Below, in pieces: positions 26,009 to 34,862 of a stretch of 64,000 nt of DNA. Below the pieces are notes generated by a model that searched no databases, was not told the origin of the DNA, and saw nothing but the letters and a program-made list of their open reading frames with translations. The stretch is from Acidovorax sp. KKS102 (GTDB lineage Bacteria; Pseudomonadota; Gammaproteobacteria; Burkholderiales; Burkholderiaceae_C): the NCBI RefSeq assembly GCF_000302535.1, contig NC_018708.1:3534001-3598000 (forward strand). Direction: 5' to 3'. The number at the start of each line of letters is the position of its first letter. The stretch's first letter is position 1. The position numbers and the translations under genes were made by a program.

Positions 26009-26178
26009 GCGGCGCCCTCCCCTGCGGACTTGTCGCTGCGCTTGCGTTCGCTGCGGCAGCGGTCAGAGCAGTACTTCACTTCGTCCCACACCTTTTCCCA
26101 CTTCTTGCGCCAGGCAAAGGGCAGGCCGCAGTGTTGGCAGGTCTTTTGCGGAAGGTCGGATTTTTTGCGCATGCGCAT
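26005..26178 (-). CDS. DUF2256 small zinc-ribbon-like protein
   Basis: This 57-residue protein is strongly basic and has a CxxC...CxxxC arrangement: [16 protein letters not shown], then [13 protein letters not shown]. The four cysteines fit a zinc-binding site. Family members recur next to photolyase and cryptochrome genes, and their role is not known to me. The stop overlaps the CRY-DASH start (ATGA) and the start is three bases after the photolyase stop. An alternative ATG lies two codons in. Confidence 0.9.
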   Translation of the reverse strand: MRMRKKSDLPQKTCQHCGLPFAWRKKWEKVWDEVKYCSDRCRSERKRSDKSAGEGAA

Positions 26179-26181
26179 GGT

Positions 26182-27753
26182 TCAAAAGTCCAGGGTTTGC
26201 TGCTGGGGGTGCTGGGCGGCGTTGCGTGCGCGGGCCTGGGCAGGCGCCTGCGCGCTGCCGCCATCGCGAAACTGGCGGGAGCCGTGCTTTTCCACAATCG
26301 CGGCCTGGGCGGCACGCACGGCGGGCTGGGCGCGCAGGCTGTGCACGCGAGCCTTAGCGGTGCGGGTGGCGGTGTCCAGGTCTACCAGCGGCACGGCAAT
26401 GTCGTGGCCCACGCGCACGCCGCAGCGGGCCTGCACATCGGGCGGCATGCGCCAGGGCTCCAGCAGCCAGGCATCGGGCACGCGGCGCAAGGCGGGCAGC
26501 CACTGACGCACAAAGTGGCCGTGGGGGTCGTGGTTTTGCGCCTGCTTGATGGGGTTGTAGACGCGGGTGGTGTTGATGCCCGTGGTGCCCGCCTGCATTT
26601 GCATCTGACTCCAGTGGATGCCGGGCTCGTAATCCAGAAACTGGCGGGTCAGCCACTCGCCCACGGTCCGCCAGTGCAGCCATAGCGGGTACGAGGCCAC
26701 CGACACCAGCATGGCCCGCATGCGGAAGTTGATCCACCCCGTCTCGCGCAGCATGGCCACGCAGGCATCCACCATGGGCCAGCCGGTGCGCCCCGCGACC
26801 AGGGCCTCGAAGTGGGCGGGGTTCCATTCGCCTTCGCGCAGGCCGTTGTAGCCCCGGTGCAGGTTGTGGTGCTCCAGCGCGGGTTCGGATTCGAGCTTCT
26901 GGATGAAATGGCAGTGCCAGTGCAGGCGGCTCATGAAGGCGGTGAGCCCCTTGCGCTGCCATGCGGCTCCAGGCTCAGTGCTGCCTTTAAGCTGTTGCTG
27001 GCGGCGCTGGGTGGCCTGCACCACCTCGCGCATACCCAGGCTGCCCAGGGCCAGATAGGGAGACAGACGCGAGCAGGCACTGGGCGCGGTGAGCGGCGAT
27101 GAGATGCCGCCCCGGTAGCCCTGGCTGCGCTCTGCCAAAAAATCTTGCAGCACGCGCAGACCTTCTTTGCGGCCGCCGCGCTGGCGTTGGGGTGGGTCGT
27201 GCGCCGCCAAACCCAGCTCGGCCGCGCTGGGCCAGGGCTGTGCGGGCCACGGCAGCGTGCGGCTGTGCAGGGCCTCTGGCACAGGGGCAGGCACCACGGG
27301 CGCGTGCATGAAGGCCTGCCATTGCTGTTGCCAGTCATCGCGCGAGCGCAGGCGACGCACCACGCCGTGCTGGGGCCATTCGCGCCAGGCTACGCCCTGC
27401 GTGCGGCACCAACGGCCAACGGCCTGGTCGCGGGCGTAGGTGTGGGCGTTGCCCGTTTCCTCATGGGCCACCAGGGTGTGGAAGGGAGCCAGCGCGTGCA
27501 GGCGGGCCAGCACGTCCACCACCTCGCCCACGGCCACCTGCAGCGTGGCACCGCGCCGCTGCAGGGCCTGGGCCAGGTCGTGCAGGCTTTCTTGCACAAA
27601 GTGGTAGTGCTGCAGGGCCGCATCGGGCTGGGCCCACAGGCTGGGCTCAATCACATACAGACACAGCACCGGGCCCTGGGCGGCAGCGTGGTGCAGCGGC
27701 GCGTGGTCATGCACGCGCAAGTCGCGTTTGAACCAGACGACGGTGTAGCTCAT
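26182..27753 (-). CDS. Deoxyribodipyrimidine photolyase / cryptochrome family protein
   Basis: This 523-residue protein starts MSYTVVWFKRDLRVHDHAPL, the N-terminal antenna domain. Its FAD-binding domain includes LSPYLALGSLGMREVVQ, SRLHWHCHFIQKLESEP and the FAD loop WINFRMRAMLVSVA. The segment TTGINTTRVYNPIKQAQNHD near residue 400 fits a class of photolyase-like proteins that is often next to DUF2256. It is longer than E. coli PhrB by about 50 residues because of an alanine- and glutamine-rich C-terminal tail. Repair activity and lesion type are inferred only. Confidence 0.92.
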   Translation of the reverse strand: MSYTVVWFKRDLRVHDHAPLHHAAAQGPVLCLYVIEPSLWAQPDAALQHYHFVQESLHDLAQALQRRGATLQVAVGEVVDVLARLHALAPFHTLVAHEETGNAHTYARDQAVGRWCRTQGVAWREWPQHGVVRRLRSRDDWQQQWQAFMHAPVVPAPVPEALHSRTLPWPAQPWPSAAELGLAAHDPPQRQRGGRKEGLRVLQDFLAERSQGYRGGISSPLTAPSACSRLSPYLALGSLGMREVVQATQRRQQQLKGSTEPGAAWQRKGLTAFMSRLHWHCHFIQKLESEPALEHHNLHRGYNGLREGEWNPAHFEALVAGRTGWPMVDACVAMLRETGWINFRMRAMLVSVASYPLWLHWRTVGEWLTRQFLDYEPGIHWSQMQMQAGTTGINTTRVYNPIKQAQNHDPHGHFVRQWLPALRRVPDAWLLEPWRMPPDVQARCGVRVGHDIAVPLVDLDTATRTAKARVHSLRAQPAVRAAQAAIVEKHGSRQFRDGGSAQAPAQARARNAAQHPQQQTLDF

Positions 27754-27791
27754 GCCCTGCCCTGCGCCGCTCTGGCCCCGTTAGCCCGCGA

Positions 27792-28826
27792 TCAGCCCGC
27801 CACGGCGCGGGCCAGTGACTGGCCGCTGAGCCATGCGCCCTCGACCTTGCCGCCGCTGATCCAGTCGCCGCACAGGCCCAGCAGCGCATCGGCATCCCAC
27901 CAGTACCCCAGCGTGAGGGCGGGTTCGGTGTCGGCATAGCGCCAGCGGTGGGCCGTGGCTTGCACCTGCGTAGGAGCGGGGCCGCCCAGTGCCTGGAATG
28001 CAGCGAGCAAGGTGGCGGTCACACTGTCGGCGGTGTCTTCGATGTGGGCATCGCTCCACTCGGGGCTGGCGTGCAGCAGCCAGGTTTCGGTGCCTGCAGG
28101 GGCCGTGCGGCCGGGCTTGCTGCTGTCGCGCGCCACCCAGCGCAGCGGGCCGGTGTTGATGAAGGCACCGTCCCACGCCAAGGCCACGGGTGCGGGGCAA
28201 CGCACCATCACCGCCCAGCTGCCGCGCATGCGTGCGCTGGCAGCCACCGCAGCGCCCGTGGGGGCCACAGGTTGCAGCAAGGGCACGGCTTGCGGGGCGG
28301 GCACGGCCAGCAGCACGGCGCTGTAGCGCTGCGAGTGCAGGCCATGCTCGGCAGAGATGATCGACCAGCCATCGGCGTTGCGCTCCAGCTTTTGCACGGT
28401 GGTTTGCCACTGCGCCAGCGCCCGGTCACCCGCCTGCTGCAAGCCCTGCACAAACCAGCCGGCGGGCGATGTCATGCGCGGGGTGCCCACAAAGCGCTCC
28501 AGTGGGGTGGCGGGCGTGGTCCAGACTGCGCCGTCAAAGCTGGCAAGGCGTGCGTCCCACAGGGCGGCCACACCAGCCTGCTGCCAGCGGGCGACTTCGG
28601 CGCGGAACTGCGGATCGCGTGCAGTGAAGTACTGCGCGCCGTGGTCACACTGCCAGGGGCCTGCCGCGTCTTCAGCACGGCGCGTGCTCATACGGCCTGA
28701 GGGGCCGCGGCTCTTGTCGAACACATGCACCGAGTGGCCCGCCTGCAGCAGGGCTTGTGCGCACGACAGGCCCGCCAGGCCTGCGCCGATGACGGCGATA
28801 GGAAGTTTGGGAATGGGTGCGCTCAT
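27792..28826 (-). CDS. NAD(P)/FAD-dependent amine oxidase-like oxidoreductase (renalase-like)
   Basis: This 344-residue flavoprotein has a clear FAD dinucleotide motif (VIGAGLAGLSCAQALLQAG, residues about 11-29). The family segment DKSRGPSGRMSTRR follows. A C-terminal LCGDWISGGKVEGAWLSG segment closes the FAD site. Related proteins oxidise dihydronicotinamide isomers or amines, and the substrate here is unknown. The ATG at 28826 overlaps the lipocalin stop (ATGA), which settles the start against a much longer open frame. Confidence 0.9.
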   Translation of the reverse strand: MSAPIPKLPIAVIGAGLAGLSCAQALLQAGHSVHVFDKSRGPSGRMSTRRAEDAAGPWQCDHGAQYFTARDPQFRAEVARWQQAGVAALWDARLASFDGAVWTTPATPLERFVGTPRMTSPAGWFVQGLQQAGDRALAQWQTTVQKLERNADGWSIISAEHGLHSQRYSAVLLAVPAPQAVPLLQPVAPTGAAVAASARMRGSWAVMVRCPAPVALAWDGAFINTGPLRWVARDSSKPGRTAPAGTETWLLHASPEWSDAHIEDTADSVTATLLAAFQALGGPAPTQVQATAHRWRYADTEPALTLGYWWDADALLGLCGDWISGGKVEGAWLSGQSLARAVAG

Positions 28827-29389
28827 GGCTGCGGTTCGGTGCGGTCGTGGGTTACCCAGATGAGGGCCTGCGTGTCGATGCCCAGTGCCTGGGCGCGGGC
28901 GATGAGCTGCTCGCGCACGGCGGGGGCCAACTGCTTGGTGCGCGACAGAATCCAGCAGTAACTGCGGTCTGGCCCCACCACCAGCGCCCATTGGTAGTCG
29001 GCATCGAGCGCGGCCACGTGGTAGCCGCCGTAGAAAGGGCCAAAGAACGAGACCTTGAGCGACGCGGTGTTGGTATCGCCGGTGAACTTGGCCTTGCCTT
29101 CGGCCTGGCGCCAGTCGTTTTTAGCGGTGTCAAAACCCCGGTTGAGCACACGCACGCTGCCGTCGCTCTGGCGCTGGTAGGTGGCAGACACATCGGTCAT
29201 GCCACGTTCAAAAGAGTGGTCAAGCCGGGCCACCTCGTACCAGCGGCCCTCGTACCGCGCCAGGTCAAATGGCGTGACGGGGGTAATGCCGGAGGGCGGA
29301 GTGGTGGAGGAGCAACCGACCAACGCGAGCACCAGAGCTGTGGACACCAGCAGCACGGAACGGCGCACCCAAGGGAATAGCAAGGACAT
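28823..29389 (-). CDS. blc: Outer-membrane lipoprotein, bacterial lipocalin
   Basis: This is a lipid-anchored beta-barrel protein that binds lipophilic ligands and is usually induced by envelope stress. The 188-residue product has a lipobox (LVLALVGCSS) and the lipocalin signature RYEGRWYEVARLDHSFERG near residue 45. The later family segment YCWILSRTKQLAP lies near 145. It is the first gene of the photorepair run, so the promoter of the operon should lie upstream of it. Confidence 0.93.
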   Translation of the reverse strand: MSLLFPWVRRSVLLVSTALVLALVGCSSTTPPSGITPVTPFDLARYEGRWYEVARLDHSFERGMTDVSATYQRQSDGSVRVLNRGFDTAKNDWRQAEGKAKFTGDTNTASLKVSFFGPFYGGYHVAALDADYQWALVVGPDRSYCWILSRTKQLAPAVREQLIARAQALGIDTQALIWVTHDRTEPQP

Positions 29390-29505
29390 AAATTACCAAT
29401 CAGTCACAAAACAAACCGAATGGTAAACCACTCCACCCACGTCAGGGTGCGGACCTGTGAGTTGCCGTGCCGAGGCACCCGCCCCACGCCCCGTAAACTC
29501 GCACC

Positions 29506-29748
29506 ATGACCCTTCAAATCACCGTGTATTCCAAGTCCGCCTGCCCGCAGTGCGAGTCGGCCAAGATGCTCCTCAAATCCCGTTCGCTGCCCTACGAAGA
29601 AATCAAGATCGATGACGAGGCCGAGCGTCTGGCGTTTTATGCCAAGTGCGGCCCCTCGGTGCGGCAGATGCCGCAGATTTTCATCAACGACCAGCGTGTG
29701 GGTGGTCTGGCTGGCCTGCAAGCTGCGCTGACACAACTGGGCCTCTGA
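29506..29748 (+). CDS. Glutaredoxin
   Basis: This 80-residue thioredoxin-fold oxidoreductase has the redox pair in SKSACPQCESAK near residue 12. The cis-proline segment QMPQIFINDQRVGG lies near 55. It reduces disulfides or glutathione mixed disulfides in the cytoplasm. It is divergent from the lipocalin gene and shares its 116-base upstream region. That region contains TTACCA and TGGTAA arms about 22 bases apart. Confidence 0.9.
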   Translation: MTLQITVYSKSACPQCESAKMLLKSRSLPYEEIKIDDEAERLAFYAKCGPSVRQMPQIFINDQRVGGLAGLQAALTQLGL

Positions 29749-29997
29749 AGGCCCGGGCAAGCCCCCGGCAGCACCTGCAGCGTGGCGGCTGCGGTGCTGG
29801 CACTGGCTGTGGGCCAGCTCCCCTCATGTGCCCTATGCCTTTGAACAGGTTCTTCAGCGGCATGGAGACAGCCCAACAACTCCGAGACCGTCCTACATTC
29901 CGCCGGGCCGGCCCATGCTGCAATAGCGCTCGGGCCACGGAGGCGGGCGATAGCCGCCGCGTGATCGATCTTCACCCCACACACCAAGGATGCACCC

Positions 29998-30249
29998 ATG
30001 GAAACCGGTATTCACACCATGTCCGACCTGTTTGACCAACTGGGACTGCCGTCCGACGAGGCGTCGATGACCACGTTCATCGCAACGCACCGCACGACGG
30101 CTGTCAATTTCACGCTGCCGGATGTGGCGGTGTGGTCGCCCGCCCAGGCCAAGTTCTTGCGTGAGGCGATTGCGGCGGATGCCGACTGGGCCATCCCTGC
30201 CGAGCAGCTGAGCCAGGCCTTGGGCTGCGGGCCCGGCGTGCCACGCTAA
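29998..30249 (+). CDS. DUF2789 family protein
   Basis: This 83-residue protein has the family start METGIHTMSDLFDQLGLPSD and the later segment WSPAQAKFLREAIAADADWA. The function is unknown. The 249 bases before it show nothing that I recognise. Confidence 0.82.
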   Translation: METGIHTMSDLFDQLGLPSDEASMTTFIATHRTTAVNFTLPDVAVWSPAQAKFLREAIAADADWAIPAEQLSQALGCGPGVPR

Positions 30250-30296
30250 CGGCCTCAGCGCGGGCGGGTCTGCGGACGGGCAAACGGGCAAACGGG

Positions 30297-31172
30297 CTAT
30301 TGCCCGCCTTGCGCACCGGCCAAAAACCCGTCCACCAGCGCGTAGTGCTCCGGCACATTGAGCGCCGGGGCATGGCCGCAGCCGGCCACCTCCACCACCT
30401 GCGCCTGGCCACGTGATCCCGGGCCCCGGGTCAACATTTCGGCCGTGACGTCTGGCAGCACCAAGTCGGACTCGGCCCCGCGCAGGCACAACACGGGAAT
30501 GTTGAGCGCGTCGTAATGATCCCAGATCAGGTAGTCGTTGGTGTGGTGGGTGAACTGCTGCACCATGGCGGGGTCGTAATGCGGCGTGACACGGCCGTCT
30601 GGCAGGCGGCGGGTGCTGCTCTCGGTGAGCAGGCGCCACTGCTCATCGCTGAGCCAGCCGTACGGCTTGTATACCTGCCGAAAGAACGCCTCCAGCTCCT
30701 TCACCGTGTCGAACGCAGGCGGGTGGCCGGCATAGGCCTTGATGCGCTCCAGCGCCGCATCGGCCAGGCGCGGGGCGTTGTCGTTGAGCAGCAGGCTCTG
30801 GATGCGGCCCTTGAGCTGCGGCTCGAACAATCCCGATGCGCACACCGTACCGATGGCCCCGCCCATCGATGTGCCCACCCAGTGCGCTTTATCGATGCCC
30901 AGCTGGTCAAAGAGGTCGGCCGCGATGCGCGCGTAGAACGACAGGCGGTACTCGTCCTGCGGCGCGCGCGCCCACTGGCTCAGGCCCCGTCCCAATGTGT
31001 CGGGACAGATCACGCGGTAGCGCGATGCCAGGTGGGCGGCCAGCGGGTCCATGTCGCGGCCGGTGCGCGCCAGGCCGTGCCACGCAATGACCACCGGGGC
31101 ATCCGGCGCGCCCCACTCCATGTAATGGATTTCATAGCCAGCGCAGGTGGTGTAGCGCGATAACGGAGTCAT
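30297..31172 (-). CDS. Alpha/beta hydrolase
   Basis: This 291-residue serine hydrolase has an HGLARTGRD oxyanion region near residue 32, CPDTLGRGLSQWA, the elbow GTSMGG near 108 and a late histidine in VAGCGHAPALN. The ATG at 31172 is taken because the domain starts right after it; the open frame reaches 31223. It is the last minus-strand gene of the polyhydroxybutyrate-linked cluster, 175 bases past the second binding-protein gene. It may act on a hydroxyacid ester, but membership of the cluster is uncertain. Confidence 0.85.
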   Translation of the reverse strand: MTPLSRYTTCAGYEIHYMEWGAPDAPVVIAWHGLARTGRDMDPLAAHLASRYRVICPDTLGRGLSQWARAPQDEYRLSFYARIAADLFDQLGIDKAHWVGTSMGGAIGTVCASGLFEPQLKGRIQSLLLNDNAPRLADAALERIKAYAGHPPAFDTVKELEAFFRQVYKPYGWLSDEQWRLLTESSTRRLPDGRVTPHYDPAMVQQFTHHTNDYLIWDHYDALNIPVLCLRGAESDLVLPDVTAEMLTRGPGSRGQAQVVEVAGCGHAPALNVPEHYALVDGFLAGAQGGQ

Positions 31173-31265
31173 GGTGGTCAACCTTGTGAGTCGGTGGATA
31201 GATGCAGGCTGCGGACAAAACAACCTGTGGACGGATAGCGGCTCACAAAACTCAGCGAAGCGGTC

Positions 31266-31327
31266 CTGGCTAGGCGTTGCGTTGCAGACAGTACTGAAAG
31301 TACGGCAAGACGCAACAACGACGCCAG
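31266..31327. repeat. Long imperfect inverted repeat
   Basis: The arms CTGGC...GTTGCG...AGTACT and AGTAC...CGCAAC...GCCAG pair imperfectly over about 60 bases around a short loop. It lies between the binding-protein and hydrolase genes. No T-run follows, so it is more like an extragenic palindromic element than a simple terminator. Confidence 0.5.
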
Positions 31328-31347
31328 GAGAGTTTTTGAAGCCGCGC

Positions 31348-32514
31348 TCATTTCATGAGACGGCCGTTGCTGCCGATGACGGTGACCTCGACATAGCGCG
31401 AGCCGATGCGGTTGGTGGGCGAATAGCCCAGCGTGATGCCGCCGAGGTCATAGCTTTGCAGTGACTCCAGCGCCTTCACGACCTTGGCACGTGTGGGCGC
31501 CGGCCCGGCGCGGCGCAGGGCCTCGACCAGCACCTTGGCCCCCAGAAACTGCTCAAAGCTGGTGTAGTTGACCTCGGCGTCGGGCGCGTACTTTTTCAGC
31601 AGCGTCTGGTACTCGCGCACCACGGGCAGTTGCGGCCGGTAGGGGTAGGGCACCACCTGGCTGATGCCCAGGCCGTGCGCGTTCTTGAGGCCCGCGAGCT
31701 TGACCAGCTCCGTCGGGTCCACCACCGAGATGTTGTACAGCTGCGCGCCGCCGCCCTGCTCGCGGTAGCGCTGGATGAAGGCCGCCGCGGGCTTGTTCAC
31801 CGCAATCATGATGACCGCGTGCACATCGGCGGCCTTGATGGCCTTGACGGCGTCGTCCACCTTGTCGGTATTGCGCTCGTAGCCCGCAGACACCACGAGC
31901 TTGAGGCCACGCTTGGCCAGCGCCGCCTCCACCCCCGCGAGGCCCGCCTTGCCAAAGCCGTCGTCCTGGTACATCACGGCCACACGGTTCATGCCCAGCG
32001 TGGTGAGCTGCTGCACCATGTGCTCGGTTTCGTCGGCATAACCGGCACGCACATGAAAGATCCAGGGGTTGAACGGGTTGCGCAGCGACTCGCCCCCCGT
32101 GTACGGCGCCACCAGTGCGGCGCCGCCCTGCTCCAGCACGCCATCGGCCAGCAGCTGGGTGATGTTGGCCGTGCCCGCAAAGCCGTACAGGGCCACCACT
32201 TCGGGCTTGGCCAGCAGCTCGCGGGTGCGGGTCACCGTGTCTGCGACCTTGTAGCCATCGTCGGCCACCGCCTGCCGAATGCTGGCGCCGTGCACGCCGC
32301 CTTGTGCATTGACCCAGTCAAAGTAAATCTTGCCGCCCAGCACCATCTGCGCGCCGGTGCTGGCCAGGACGCCCGACAGCGGGGCCACCTGCCCCACCAC
32401 CACCTCGGCGGCCTGCGCGGGGGCCAACGCCCCCACGGCCAGTGCCAACGCCATCGGTCCACCCCACCGCAGGGTGGCCGACATGCGGCGTACCCAACTA
32501 TTCACAGTGTTCAT
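31348..32514 (-). CDS. ABC transporter periplasmic substrate-binding protein, second copy of the PHB-linked cluster
   Basis: This 388-residue LivK-like binding protein has a signal peptide ending at APAQAAE. The family opening VVVGQVAPLSGVLASTGAQ follows and the body is of Peripla_BP_6 type. The ATG at 32514 starts the signal region. It follows the oligomer-hydrolase gene on the same strand. A binding protein with its own neighbouring hydrolase suggests that it serves the LivGFHM importer of this cluster, perhaps with a different ligand from the first copy. That is inference. Confidence 0.88.
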   Translation of the reverse strand: MNTVNSWVRRMSATLRWGGPMALALAVGALAPAQAAEVVVGQVAPLSGVLASTGAQMVLGGKIYFDWVNAQGGVHGASIRQAVADDGYKVADTVTRTRELLAKPEVVALYGFAGTANITQLLADGVLEQGGAALVAPYTGGESLRNPFNPWIFHVRAGYADETEHMVQQLTTLGMNRVAVMYQDDGFGKAGLAGVEAALAKRGLKLVVSAGYERNTDKVDDAVKAIKAADVHAVIMIAVNKPAAAFIQRYREQGGGAQLYNISVVDPTELVKLAGLKNAHGLGISQVVPYPYRPQLPVVREYQTLLKKYAPDAEVNYTSFEQFLGAKVLVEALRRAGPAPTRAKVVKALESLQSYDLGGITLGYSPTNRIGSRYVEVTVIGSNGRLMK

Positions 32515-32548
32515 TGCTTCCGTCCTTGTGATGACTGCGCCTGGAATG

Positions 32549-32585
32549 GCCCGGGGCATGCACCTGCAGTGCACGGGTCCCGGGC
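32549..32585. repeat. Inverted repeat upstream of binding-protein gene
   Basis: Perfect arms GCCCGGG and CCCGGGC enclose a second pair, TGCAC and GTGCA, around a short loop. It lies in the 98-base gap between the oligomer hydrolase stop and the next gene. Without a T-run it may be an attenuating or mRNA-stabilising hairpin. Confidence 0.4.
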
Positions 32586-32612
32586 TTCCACGGAGGTCGT
32601 TCAGCGTCCTGG

Positions 32613-34769
32613 TCAGTCAGGGATGGAGATGGCGCCCGCCGTGATGGCAATGGCGTTGGCGGCAGCGGGTGTGGTGGCCAGCGGCGGCACGTTGGCTGCG
32701 GTGATGGCTGGTGCGCTGCCCGGTGTGCCGCCACGTGGCACCGTACGCACCACCTGGCTGGCGGGCAATGCCTTGCCGCTGGCAAGGTGGTCGTACACGG
32801 CGTCGAGTGCGTGGTTCAGATACACGTGCAGGGGCACATAGCGGCTGTCATAACCCGGCAGCACGGTGGGCAGGCCGATGAAGCTGTCGAAGTGCTGGGC
32901 ATTGGCCACCTCTACATAGCTGAGCTTGCTGGCAGCGCCTTCGACCTTCTTGTTCAGTGCCGCGTAGGGGCGCGAGGTGTGGCTGACGGGCAGCAACGCA
33001 TCCGCACGGCCATGCACGATGACGGCAGGCTTGCCACGCAGGTTGCCGCTGCGGCGGGTTTCCTGAACACCGGCCTGCAGCTTCTTGGCGGCGGCATCGT
33101 TGCCGGTGACGAGGTTGCGCAGGCACAGCGCGCCGCTCAGGTTCCAGTCGGCCACGCCCGCGTCCGACACCGACAGGAAGTCGCGTGCCGGGCCCAGCTT
33201 GCCCAGGTTGTTGACCAGGTTGATACCGCCCGATGGGGGCACGCCATTACCCGTGGCAAACATGCCAGCGAGCGCTGCGGGTGCCAATGTTGTCACCGCG
33301 CCTGTAGCCGCCGTGGCCGCGTAGCTGAAGCCGCACAGGTGGTCCTTGACGCTGGCGCGCGACAGGCTGTTGGCGAAGGTGACGGCGACCGCCGGAGCGA
33401 CTTCAAACGCAGCCAGCGACGCATGCAAGTCGTTGGACTCCGGCTCCCAGCCGTAGGCGCGCAGCTTTTGCAAAGCCTCCTCGGCCTGCGTGGCCGTGGT
33501 GGAGGCCGTGAGCAGGCCTGCCGCCTTGAGCGAGGCACAGCGATTGGGCGCAATCGGCAGGGCCGCACTGCCAAAGCCGGCGGCAAAAGCGGCGGCGTAA
33601 GGGCTGGTGCTGACCGATGGCGCCAGCGATGCGCAGGCCTGGTACAGGTTGGCGTAGGTCGTGAAGTCCACCAGCGTCTTGCCGGTGACGGCCACCTCAG
33701 CACTGCCACGGCGCACGGTGACACCGGGGTTGGCAGGCATCTCGATGGCGGGCTCGGACACGGCCACGCCGCTGATCAGGCCCTGCGTGTCCAGCTCGGC
33801 CGCAGCAATCGCTGAACCGCCACCGTTGGAGATGCTGGATGCAATCACGATGGTGTTGGCCGGGGTCAGCGTCTTGAGGCGCTGGCCCGCTGCATCGGTG
33901 GCGCCATAACGTTGGTTGAGCACGTAGTAGCCAAACTCCACCGCCTGTAGGGTGGTGGTGCCCCAATCCTTTTCAGAGTTCTGGCCCGAGTGCGCGTGCT
34001 TGAAGGCAAAGCGATTGGGCGTGGCGGTGTTGAAGGCGGCCAGCTCGGTAGCCGTGAGGCCCGCGTTGAAGGCTGCCGCCTTGCCCGCTGCCGTGGCCGT
34101 GGTGCGCGTGCCGTCCATCAGCGGTACGGTGTCGTTTTGCAGGTCGTGCGGTGCACCACCCGTGCCCTTGTCAGAGTACGCCACAGCGCAGCCCTTCTTC
34201 AGGCCCCACTCGCCGGTGGAGATGCCGCCGTACACACCGCGCGAGCCCGATGCCGTCGCGGTGATCATGCAGGGCTTCTTGGGGTCGAAGCTGGCAGGCA
34301 CCTGCACCATGAGGGTGACGTTCTTGCGGCCCGTGCCGTCGTCGGCAAATGCAATGTATTCGGTGCCCGCCACCTTGCCTTCGCCGGTGGTGACCTTGCC
34401 CTGCGCGTCCACATTGGGGCCATAGAGCGTGCCGTAGCCGCCAGCCGCCGTCATGTCGAGCATGGCGCGGTAGTTGGTGTGGATGGCCGTGCGGCGCAGC
34501 TCGGCTGCGGTGGGCTTGAGCGGGTCGGCATAGGCCGGTGGTACGGCAGCCGCCAGCCCCGTGGCGCCCAGGCCAGCCGTCAGCAGATCGTTGCTGGTGC
34601 CGTCGTACGTGGCCTCGCTGATGGCGCCCAGGTAGGCGGGCTTGGTGTTGAGTGCGGCGCTGTCGCCGTCACTGCCGCCGCAGGCAGCCAACACCGCAGC
34701 GGCGAGCACTGCGGGAACGAACGGACGAGAAAAGGGACGAAAACGCGGGTTCTTCATGCTCATCTTCAT
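32613..34769 (-). CDS. 3-hydroxybutyrate oligomer hydrolase family protein
   Basis: This enzyme cleaves water-soluble 3-hydroxybutyrate oligomers to monomers. The 718-residue protein starts with a lipoprotein-like signal (VLAAAVLAACGGSDGD), placing it in the periplasm or envelope. Family landmarks include YIAFADDGTGRKNVTLMVQV, CAVAYSDKGTGGAPHDL and the probable nucleophile segment IASSISNGGGSA. The ATG at 34769 has AGGAG eight bases upstream. Together with the secreted depolymerase nearby it would complete breakdown of exogenous polyhydroxybutyrate. Confidence 0.9.
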   Translation of the reverse strand: MKMSMKNPRFRPFSRPFVPAVLAAAVLAACGGSDGDSAALNTKPAYLGAISEATYDGTSNDLLTAGLGATGLAAAVPPAYADPLKPTAAELRRTAIHTNYRAMLDMTAAGGYGTLYGPNVDAQGKVTTGEGKVAGTEYIAFADDGTGRKNVTLMVQVPASFDPKKPCMITATASGSRGVYGGISTGEWGLKKGCAVAYSDKGTGGAPHDLQNDTVPLMDGTRTTATAAGKAAAFNAGLTATELAAFNTATPNRFAFKHAHSGQNSEKDWGTTTLQAVEFGYYVLNQRYGATDAAGQRLKTLTPANTIVIASSISNGGGSAIAAAELDTQGLISGVAVSEPAIEMPANPGVTVRRGSAEVAVTGKTLVDFTTYANLYQACASLAPSVSTSPYAAAFAAGFGSAALPIAPNRCASLKAAGLLTASTTATQAEEALQKLRAYGWEPESNDLHASLAAFEVAPAVAVTFANSLSRASVKDHLCGFSYAATAATGAVTTLAPAALAGMFATGNGVPPSGGINLVNNLGKLGPARDFLSVSDAGVADWNLSGALCLRNLVTGNDAAAKKLQAGVQETRRSGNLRGKPAVIVHGRADALLPVSHTSRPYAALNKKVEGAASKLSYVEVANAQHFDSFIGLPTVLPGYDSRYVPLHVYLNHALDAVYDHLASGKALPASQVVRTVPRGGTPGSAPAITAANVPPLATTPAAANAIAITAGAISIPD

Positions 34770-34862
34770 GTGCTTGTCTCCTGGAGTTTTTTCTTTGCGT
34801 CTTTGTTGCACAGCTCACCCACACACCCAGGCCACGCCAGTCACCCGGCGCGGCCGGGCCAG

